A stretch of DNA of 64,000 nt from assembly GCA_963082975.1 (NCBI GenBank), contig OY720350.1, positions 22,787,875 through 22,851,874 on the forward strand, written 5' to 3'. Within the stretch, counting starts at the first letter, position 1. Every line of letters begins with the position of its first letter. Positions 35,644-46,400 of this stretch are shown in pieces. Position numbers and translations under genes: made by a program. This DNA is from Labia minor (lineage: Eukaryota > Arthropoda > Insecta > Dermaptera > Spongiphoridae). The notes below the pieces were generated by a model, which did no database searches, was not told where the DNA came from, and was given only the letters and a program-made list of their open reading frames with translations.

Positions 35644-37473
35644 ATAAATTGAATAATATTGTGTTTATATTCACGGATGATATTATTATTTATGTAAACC
35701 GAGACATTTTTATTTCCCGGAGAATTTTTGCGGGGACACTGGGACAGAATCCACATAAGAATAAGCAAAATGATCGTATGGGATTTGTAAGTCAGATAAA
35801 GAATAAGAATATTTGATCTATCAAAATTAAAAAAAATTTTAGGAGTTCTAATTTTATTTATTTATTTAAAATAAGTTGTACATAATTATAATTGTTTATA
35901 ATTAACAAAAATAATACATTAAGTTAATTTTTTAAATAAGCTTAACTATATTTTATTTCTTTCAAAATATGATTTATCAGTACATTGATAAGAAAAAAAT
36001 TTGATAATTTATTAATATTAAATTATTATTGAGTATAGATATATTCGATTATACAATATATTTATATTCATATGAAATAATTTCCATAATAAAAAAAAGT
36101 AAAATATTTTTATATTTGGTAAGTTAAAAAGAAATAATAATGAAAAAGAGAGTTATATTTTTACAATATATATGAATTTTTTTTGTGATATTTGCATTTT
36201 AATTTTTTATTGAGAAATTATAATAATTAATTCTACCTATATAGTAAAATATTTAAAATATATCAAAGTTTAAATTATGAAATTGAATATTTCAAAATGA
36301 AAATAAAAAGTTAAAGAAAGTAATCGCGATATTCAATTATTTTTTTATCATTAATTAAATTTAAAAAAAAACAATTGAATATTTAATAGGGCCTCCTCCT
36401 TTCCCCATAAATTAGCCCTTCCAAGCCTCGCCTTCCGAAATTTAGAAAAAGTAATAATAAAGAAAGTTTGCCTTAAAAAAAAGATTAAAAAAAATAAGGC
36501 GTTTGGTCTGTAGCCTTTTTGAATCAGCTGAGAGTGCCTTTGATTTTTTGGATTTTGAAATGAAATCGCGACATTCGGGGCAACCTGAAATAAAACCTAC
36601 CTAGTAAGGGAGTGCATAGTCTCCATCAAATTGGATGGAAGGCCCATGCTAATCGAAAAAGCCCTGCGCTCCAAAGGTAACCAACAATTTGTTCCAGTTC
36701 AGGCTAATCCCATTTCGGAACTTTGCTGAATTACCTTCCCGAATGCCCGTTCATCCAATCCACCTCAAATACACTCTCAGTAATACAAAATGGCACAATT
36801 CAGACCTGACATGCAATTCATGCAATCCATCCCTTAAATAATAGCATGGCATTTGTTTTATCCACCCACATTTTATTTATTTATTAATTCTATTCTAATC
36901 TATGAATTAGTAGGATGAGAACATGCATGGATGTAGGAGGCAACCACCTGAAAATTCTTAACAACTATATATATATCACAAAATAGCCACCCTCCCATTA
37001 TAACGCATCGAAACCTACTAATTCTAAAAATACCTTTGTCTCTTCGGCCTCCTTTATCAATGCTTCTTCTTGAAAGATGTACTCTGAAATTCCCTAATCT
37101 CACTAAATTCTGTCATATAATTTAATATATTTCTCTATAATCTCCTAATGAATATTATCAAAAGCAAAAAATCATTGTAATTTAATTCTACTTTCTATAT
37201 TATATTAAACTTTACTTTAAATATTATATTTACATTTTCTATTTTAAAGTGCGCCATGCTAAATAAATAACGATTATTACTTACATTTGGAGAGCTGTAT
37301 TTTAATCATTTCATCGTCATGAAGGATGGAGAAGATAATCAAGAATTCAAATCAACATTCAGTAGCAGCAACGAAGATTGAAACATGAAATAGAAGAAGA
37401 AAAATAACTTATTAGTTTATAATCAATATAAATTTAAATTGAATTAAAATTAAAATTAATAATAAATACTGAC
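35644..37473. other. Unassigned intergenic DNA
   Basis: 35644-36370 is AT-rich. 36385-36860 is GC-richer (AGGGCCTCCTCCTTTCCCCA, GGGGCAACCTGAAATAAAAC) with no open frame or repeat partner in the window. 37100-37300 is AT-rich. No gene supported. Confidence 0.5.
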
Positions 37474-37559
37474 CTCGGAGTTCATAAAGGGTTGATATTC
37501 CTCGAAGATTAAACTCGAAGAACAGCTCGTAGACTTGAATTGATGTCCATCACTCTCGC
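37474..37559 (-). CDS. Isolated candidate coding exon
   Basis: Minus-strand segment bounded by an acceptor (ATCTAG/GCGAG) at 37560 and a donor (CCGAG/GTCAGT) at 37474. Reading from phase 1 it is open for 28 codons (ESDGHQFKSTSCSSSL... to ...PFMNSE), rich in Ser and polar residues. Its base composition is clearly less AT-rich than the surroundings and it matches none of the repeats in the window. I cannot assign a family or find convincing partner exons. A second possible donor (CCAAAT/GTAAGT) lies at about 37284 on the same strand, but the sequence before it has stops in all frames. It could belong to a UTR or a long non-coding RNA. Confidence 0.3.
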
Positions 37560-38460
37560 CTAGATAAAGAAAAAAATATTAAGATTAGATATATATTTAT
37601 ATTATATACAGGAAATAAAAAAATAAGATATAAATAAATAAATAATATTAATAGGATTAAAAAAGTGTATAGATTTTTTAAAATATTATCTTATTTCTGT
37701 AATATTAAAATACTAAAATTATTTTACATCCTATATAGAACCATGATTATAATAAGTTATAATACGCATTTAATAGACATATAATAAAAATATCTTAGAA
37801 AACATCAGAAAACTAATTATGATTATATTATTAATTTCACGAAGATTTTATTCTGTTTCATTGATATATACGAGTAGGTAATAGATTTATTATCCATTTT
37901 TCAAAAGTGTTATAATAATATGAAATTGACAAAACAATATTCATATGAGATTGGAAAGGAACGGTGTGAGCGATAATGAGATTAGAAAGAATATATAGAA
38001 TATTTAAATATTATTATATGAATATAAGAAATTTATATTTTTTTGATTTATAATTATATTATATGAATTTTGAAAATAATCAGCACATCTTCCTATTTTT
38101 TAAATAAATAAGTTTTAATAGGATTAATATATATATATTGAAATTTAAAAAATATTTCAATAAATATATATAAAGAAAAATAAAATTTTGTATATGGCTT
38201 TTTAATTTTTGAATAATTTTAATTTAACTTTTAATAAAATTTAATTAATGAGATCTGATAGAATATTTAAAATTAATTCTTTTCAAAGATTTGAATGAAA
38301 AATTTATAAATTTATTTGGGTATATGAATAAAAAATTATAAAAATGCATTTTATAAAATTTAATTTTTATTGAAATATTTTTTTTTTTTAAGTTCACTAA
38401 TCTTCCATTTAATTAATAAAAATAAATAATAAAATTAGAATTAATTCTTGATTAAGGGAT

Positions 38461-38610
38461 GATTTCAGTGGAGAGACCGCTCAAGGTTCTACACTCAGCA
38501 GGGAAGGGGAACTAAATGCGTTCGAGTCAGCCGGCCTGCAAGAGGAGGTCAGTTCAGGCGGCGGAGGGGCACGGAGAGGGGCGAGCGGGGAGTGCAGAGG
38601 TGAGCGCTCT
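38461..38610 (+). promoter_or_regulatory. GC-rich island, possible first exon or promoter
   Basis: About 150 bp strikingly GC- and CpG-rich within >75% AT DNA (GGCGGCGGAGGGGCACGGAG), ending in a strong plus-strand donor GCAGAG/GTGAGC at about 38602. The minus strand has a good acceptor (CTCCTCTTGCAG). Not shared with the repeats here. Might be a non-coding first exon; no coding frame is evident. Confidence 0.3.
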
Positions 38611-39295
38611 ACTGCAAATTATTTCAAATAAAATACATATTAAAATAAAATAAAATAAACAAATATTAATTTTTAAAATTAGTGGTGTTTTAGAATATAT
38701 CTTAAATCGAATCAATAAGTTTAATTCTATTAATTCTATTAAATCAATTAGCTTAATTTTATTCTAAGATCTTAATGAAAATTTAAAAAAAAAATTATAA
38801 ATATATCAGTAAGAAGTTCATTAATGAAATTATCATATTTTGAAAAAAAAACAAGGAGTATTAATGTAAATGGTTCAATTTAAATTTAAAATTGTTTGCC
38901 GAATGTGATATAATTTTAATTTAATGTAAATATATTTCATAAAAAAGATGGTAAATGATAAGAATTGTTCTTATCTTGGTTGGGATACAGTTGGATACGG
39001 TATAGTAAGTCTGCATGTCATTTCGAAGATATCGATGAGTTATGCTTTTCTTTGCTGTGTTCTTCTCAAATTACGTTAAAAAATTATTTTCTAGTATGAA
39101 TTTCTATTTTAATTCTAAAAAAAATTTAGTTAGTAATACATTAGTTACTTACCCAATTAACATTTTATATATCTCAACCTCCTTTGGTTCCAGTATATTT
39201 TTCAGTTGGAGGAACTATTTCCAAAATAATTTTTTATATATGCAAATTAATTCATAAATCTAGTCAATGTTTTTTCTAATTTTTTTCAATTTGGT
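38611..39295. other. AT-rich intergenic DNA
   Basis: No repeat partner and no convincing exon; an ORF at 39042-39257 is AT-composition noise. Confidence 0.5.
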
Positions 39296-39517
39296 CATAC
39301 TGATGCATTAAGTAAATATACAAAATTTCATCAAAATCTGTTGAGCCGTTCAGGCTGTACACATCTATACGGACGGACGGACGGACGGTCAGACATCATG
39401 CTAAAAATACTTTTTTCTGTTAAGAAAATGCTTGATTCGTGGAGATATGTAAAAATCTCCACATGTGAAATTTGGTGTGAAAACAATACCTCCTTTATTA
39501 TCGTCGGTCGGTAAAAA
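39296..39517 (-). mobile_element. HINE-1 fragment (5' half)
   Basis: Reversed 5' half with (GGAC)n at 39370-39390, ending ATCGTCGGTCGGT. Confidence 0.75.
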
Positions 39518-39867
39518 CGGAAAGTGTTCTAGTCAAATTAAAAACTTTGGATACCTTAAGCAACATGGATGAGTAAATGAATTGGACTGGAAGAGGAGGC
39601 AATTTATAATTTTCTTCTAATTCAGATTAAGGACAAATCGGACATCTATTAACTTTGTCGGAATAACAATTTTATAATAGACATTAAATAAACAGCCTGT
39701 ATATTAGTTTTAAAAAACGTGAATAATCACGTTAGAAGTCATTGAATGAATCTTTATAAAAAATTTAACAAAAATTAATTTCTGGGCTTCTGAATATACA
39801 AATTAATTAATAATATGTTCAATTAGATTATAATTATAAGATAAGACCAGGCCCCCTAAACTCTATT

Positions 39868-40067
39868 GTTCTCCGTGAAACAAAGTTTTTGGAGCCACCT
39901 GGCTATGCTGGCATTCGTAAATATAATAAAAAATCGGGCTTGTGTGTGTGTTGTGTGTATGTGTTTGGTCTTTGCAAAGACCAAACACACAAGTCCGATT
40001 TTTTTTTCAATTAGTTACTGCCAGCATTCGCTTGGTGGCGCCAAAAACTTTGTTTCATCGAGAACAA
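39868..40067. repeat. Foldback/MITE-like inverted repeat
   Basis: Arms GTTCTCCGTGAAACAAAGTT and its near complement (AACTTTGTTTCATCGAGAAC), with GCTGGCA/TGCCAGC further in and a central palindrome GTTTGGTCTTTGCAAAGACC, next to a GT microsatellite. No target duplication identified. Confidence 0.65.
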
Positions 40068-40383
40068 TGCAGTCTGTTAGATGGTCTGTGGATAAGATTA
40101 TAAAATAATTATAATAAAAATTTATATACGTATTTTATTAATACTATAAATTGTGAGAAGAAATAATTTTGTATTAATAATGTATACAAATTTTTACTGT
40201 GAACAGAGATATTCATCGGAACAGTGAGGAATTTTAGATAAATTCTTGTGAAAGAATTTGTAGTAAAAATTAATTTATTAATAAACTTATAACAAGATAA
40301 ATTACAATAAAAATTGAATAGTAGAAATTATAATATACATATTTATTTTTTTAAATTAAACATAAAATAAAAAAAAATAAATC

Positions 40384-40418
<35 letters not shown>

Positions 40419-40429
40419 AACTTATTATT

Positions 40430-43400
40430 TTATATATCATCTCTTTTAATTAATATTGATAACAAAGGCCGATCCGGTTTTAAAGTAAATGCGGAGAGTA
40501 CACCAATATCTTCAGGTTTTTGCAAAGATTTAATCCGATACTTTGAAAGTAATGCAGCTATAACAAGTTTCATCTCAATCATAGCAAATTTTTGACCTAA
40601 AAATAAATATTATTATATAATAAAATATCAATAATATTACAAAAATGTATCAATGCATAATATTAAGTTAATTCAAAAAAGAAGAAATAAAATAACTATT
40701 ATCAAGGATATATATTTTCTGAAGATATCAAAACAATTAATATTAGACTTGATGTTTAATCTGTAGACTCTTGACTATTTTAAACATGGACTCTTAATAA
40801 AATATGTGAATTCACACTATTCAGGAAATGAACGTTTTAAAAACAATTAATATTGTTAGGTGAGGAACTTGGCGGCCGCTAAGCTTTGATTTCACTAATT
40901 TTTTTGAAAGACAACTTGGCGGAGCCCTAACTTTTTGATTTCCTAACTTTTTAGGGCACACAACTTGTCGGGGAACCCCTACCACGAAGTGGTTTTTTGT
41001 CAGATATTATATTAAAGTACCTGTAACACCGAGCTATCGCTCGACCCTTTAAAAAATATTGATATACAATTCTTTAATTATTTATTACAATTATTAAATG
41101 TTACATCATTGCATCAATCTGATTAAAATGAATGGAACTTGGGGTCCTCAATAATAATAAATAATAATAATAAAATTTAAATAATATTTTAGTGAAATAA
41201 TATTAAACATTATAAATCTATCTAAAAATTAAAAAAAAAATTAACTAATAAAATTTATAAGAATTAACAAAAAATTAAACGACAAAACAGATTAAAAAAT
41301 TGCCTTTAAAATACCATAAATAAACTTACAATGTTTGAAAGATAAATTTTAGACTTTTTACTATCTCGCTAGAGATAATATTGCGATCACGAAAATTTTC
41401 GATGTCGAAATTTTGATGTTTTTATACGTTTTGAAGGTCCCTAAGGTTGAGAAAATGTCTGATGGCAGTTAAAGTGGGATGCCGCGGAAAAGGGTAGATG
41501 GACGCACCGCCTAATACCAAGGATTGATGTTTGGCTGAACCGGAGTCACGGCGTGGTCAACTATTACCTAACACAGATGCTCTCAGGGCACGGCTGTTTT
41601 CGTGAGTATCTTCACCGTTTCAAGCATGACGATTCTCCGGAGTGCCCGTCCTGTCCAGGAGTTATAGAAAATGCGGAACACGTTTTCTTTGAGTGTATAC
41701 GTTTTTCTCAACAGCGAGATGATGTAGAGAAATCTATAAACATAGGAATCTATCCAGAGTCTATAGTGGAAGCAATGTTGTCATCAGAGGCTGCCTGGAA
41801 CGCAATCAGCATATTTGCAACACAAGTTCTTACAGACTTGCGTTTCATAGAAAAAAAAGAGCTAATGATAACAACTAGGAGAAAGGAAAAATAACACCTT
41901 AGCTACCTGAAGGAAGAGCAGTAGCTATATCCTCCCCCCACGAAGTAATGCCTAACGGCGGTTCCCGTGAGGGATTAAGGTTGGAGGAAAGCGGAGGTTT
42001 TAGTCGGTATTAACATCTTGAGTCCGACATACTAGGCAAACCTAATAAACCTAACGATACGTAAATGTATTTTCTTCGTTATACAAAAAAAAAAACACAC
42101 AGAGAGAGAGAGAGAGAGCCAGCAGACATTTTTCTCAACCTTAGTGAAAATGATTCAGGAATCTTCAAAACGTTTAAAAACATCAAAATCTCAACATCGA
42201 AACTCGAAGTAAAAATAGAGATAAAATAAAGTAATTTGAGTTGAAGCATACCAATACAATTTCTTGGTCCCGCACTAAATGGGATATAAGAAAATGGATT
42301 TCTCTTTTCACAATGAATTGGAAGAAATCGATTTGGATCAAATTTGTAAGGATCGGGATAATATCTTGGATCTCGATGTATAAGATATGTGAAAACAGGC
42401 ACATTAACACCAGGTGGAATTGTAACACCATCTGAAAATTAGTAATCGTTATTTAACCAGAAATAGATTTACCGTGAAAATAGATTACCATATTGTAGAT
42501 TCTAAATCGATACCTAATTCTAAAGGTGCACTGAGTTTTCGGCTGAAAATTGGCACACTGGGATACAACCGAAGAGTCTCTTTAATGACCCTCTCTAGCA
42601 ACTGTAGTTGTCGTAATTTTTCTCCTTTTTCCTGACATTGGTTGGCAAAATCCACTTCTTTGATTACGTCTTCCTAAAATTTCAAAAAACAGAGTTCAAA
42701 TTTTATTGATCTTAAATTTATAAAATAATGATAATAATAATAATAATAATACACCTGAATATCTGGATGATTTCCAAGCAAAAACACACACCAATTTAAT
42801 GCCGTTGCTGTTGTATCGAATCCCTTTGAAAAGAGCAAAATAAAAATAAACTTTCTTTAATAATTTCTTCTTCTATCTTTTCTTTTACTAATAATAATTC
42901 TATTTATGTTTAATAATAATAATTCTTTATTTATATACATTAGTTCCACAAACAGTATTTAAATAATCCAACTACTAGTACTGTTAGCTAATATCCATCT
43001 TCATTTTCTTATTTTAATATATTATTTTTTTGAAAAAGGACTTATCTATCTACTTTTACTATTTTCATTCCCCTTTATTACGTATACCTCCATATTCACC
43101 TTATTCTTATTTATATATATTCTAAACTCAAATAATTTTCAATTCATTTATTTGTATACTGTATAAGTCAGCGTTTTCTAACCTGTGGGGCGCCTCCCGC
43201 GAAGGATTAAGACCAATTCAAATGCCCTCAAAATTTTGAAAATGATGGCCCATCCATGTTGATATATTATTTCAGAAATGTGCCCGACTATTGAAAAAGA
43301 AATGTGCCCGACTTGAAAAAGGAAAGATTATTACAAAAATTAAGTGGGGCGAAAGAATTTTTTTACAAAAGTGAGGCGCCGGTACAGAAAGGTTGGAAAT

Positions 43401-46400
43401 CACTGACATAAGTAGTTACTACTTTAATTTTTCAATCAACCGTTATCATCTACTTTTTATATTCTTTTTGAATGCCTATTAAAATAGTGTTATTTTTTTT
43501 CCTTTCTCTTTACTAAAGTCCTTTCAACTGAATATTTTATTCTATAATATTTACATATAATTTATAGACAAAATATTTAGTAACAGAGAGGAATAATATT
43601 AACACAAAGTCTTAACATACAAAATTTAGAATGTTGAAATGTTTAAATACTTAGGTTCTGTTAGGTTCATGAAGGAGAATAATATTCGAGAAGAATTTAA
43701 ATCGAGGTTGCAATCTGGTAAGGGCTGTTATCATGCAGTAAAGGGGCTTATCTTGTCAAAATTATTATCAAAGGGGATCAAAATTAAAATATATAAAACA
43801 TTTTTTTTGACGGTTGTGTTATATGGTTGTGATGCATGGTCTATGACCCTGGGAGTCGAGAGTAGATTCAGAGTATTTGAGAATAGGATTCTTTCCAGCA
43901 TTTATTGGCCAAAGATGAAGTCACCAGGGAATGGCATAGAAATATAACGATGAATTGCATGATCTCTATGCATCTCCAAATAAAGTTAGAATTATAATAT
44001 CGAGAAGGTTGTGATGGGCAGGATACGTGGCTAGAATGGGAGAGGAAAGAATAGTGAAAATATATGGTGGGGAAACCGAGAGTGGGAAGCATCTACTTGG
44101 AAGTCCAAAGACGCGGTTGGTGGATAATGTAATAAGGGATGTGAGAGAGATGGGAGATGGTAGGGATTGAAGGGTTAGGGCTCAGAAGTGTGGTTGCTTC
44201 AGCCAGGAATTTTTGAGTTCCGTAAAGCCACAGAGATAGATAGATCAATAATTTATAATATATCAGTGAGATTATAACTAACCTCAAACATAAATGTATC
44301 CACTTCTTCTCTTATATCTCTACTACTAAAACTGCTATCATTTTCAGAAACATCCAACAGCAAATCAAGAAAGGAGAGTCGCTTTTTCTTGTTATAATCT
44401 AAATAAACAAAATATTAAAATATGCAGTTTTAGACAAAATTTGTTATACATAGATTTTTTATTATATTATTAACTATATATATATATATATTTTTAAATA
44501 TGGTACAAATTTCGATCAAGTCTATTAATCAATCTTTCAGAAATAATATTAAAATAAATAGCTAAGTATTTTTAAATTTGAAACTTTAATTTTTTATAAA
44601 ATTAAAAAAATTACCATTTCTATATTTATTATTAGCAAATTGTTTTTTTCTTTCTTGGATTACCTAAAATAAATAATTATTAAAATTATATTACATTATA
44701 TTAATTCATTATTTTTTCCACTTAATACTTAATACTTATATGGTCAAATTTCATAAAAAAAATCGGTCTAATAACAATAACAGTCACCATTTATTTTGGA
44801 GATCATTTAGAATTAATTTCCATATTCTGCGTTTTTATCAAGTTTGTATCTAAAAATTACGTTTACTTTTTGCTTTTATGTTATGTAAGTATCAATTACT
44901 GATCCAATTAAGAAAGAAAAGAGGAAGGAATGTTTACCTCGGGCGCCATTTTATAGTGGGCGCCAAATTCGGGAATCATTGATTTAATATAATAAAATAC
45001 ATACCGTATCCGTAAAATTATGAACAATTTTTTCTATTTTCCTTTCTTTTCTTCTTGTTGATGAAAAAAAGTAGGTAAACGGAAGCATAAGCCAAAAACT
45101 TTGTTTCTTTTCCAATATCACAGATATTAAACTATAATATAAAAAAAATATCAAATAAATAAATAAATAATATTTTAACTTCAAAATTAATTGTCTACCC
45201 ATAATATACCATAAATACAAACCTTTTAACACCTTCGACATACTCGTTACCTTTAATTTGTGAATTTCCTTTCAATCCCATTGCTGATTCTGAAATTTGA
45301 ATTTGAGATTTACATATGAAGTTGTATAAATTCAATTTAAGACATTTAAAATGAATATTGTATTGAACTTAATAAACAACGATTATATTTTTTAATATTA
45401 ATTAGTAATTTATTAATAAATAATTTTAAAAAATATTTAATTATTTAATATTATATTAAATAACTAGCTGCTCCGAGCGCCTTCGGCGCTCTCCACACCT
45501 AGACGGGGGCTCCGCCCCTGTACCCCCCCCCCCGAGTGTCCCTATTCTGAGCTATAACAATCTAACTCCTACCCTATCCTATCTCTCTCACGTTCCTTCC
45601 TACATTGTCCATCCTGTTCACAATTGGTCTTCCAAACGGACGTTTTCCAATCGAACTCCCACCAATATATTTCCCTCTCCCATGCTAGCCATGTGCCCTG
45701 TCGGCCCCAGCCTTCTTTATTTTATGACCTATAATTTAATAATTTTGATCCCCTTTGATAATAATTTCCCGATTGCAACCTCGATTTAAATTCTTTGCAA
45801 ATATTATTCTCTCTGATACTAATTATTTTGTCTTATCACTATTAATTTCAAACCCCATCAATTTTCCTGCCTCGATTAATTTTTTTATGCTATTTTAAAT
45901 GTTATTAATTTATTTAAAAAAAAATCAGAGTAAACAAAATAAAAATAAAATATAAAATTAGCATAACACTAAACTACTATAAAAATAATATTAAAAAATA
46001 TATTATATATTAAAATTTTACGTGAAAATCCAATTATGAGATCAAATTTTCTTAATTAAAATAATTTACTCACATAATCTTAAAAATTAATAGTATTAAA
46101 TTATAGCCGTAATGTGAATGTTTTCAAAGTTTAAAAGGCCAATAAGATCAATTGAGATATTGTAAATATCAATAGATATATAAAAAGATTTTTATCTGCA
46201 CATTGCTCAGAATTTAAATTACCACCAAATTGTCGCCATCAGCGCCTCTATGATCTAGTATGGTAACTAAACTATTATTAATTAATATTCTTTATAATTT
46301 TTTTAAAATTTTTCTAATTAAAAAATCGAAAATCGGGCTTCGAGGTCTGGTGGCCAGCCCCTTTGTGCTTCCGTGTAAAAAATTCCAGGTCCCTGCGTGC

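Noticed and set aside
39042..39257. 71-codon hydrophobic ORF resembling a membrane protein
   Set aside because: Phe/Asn/Ser-rich as expected from AT-rich DNA; no splice context or motif.
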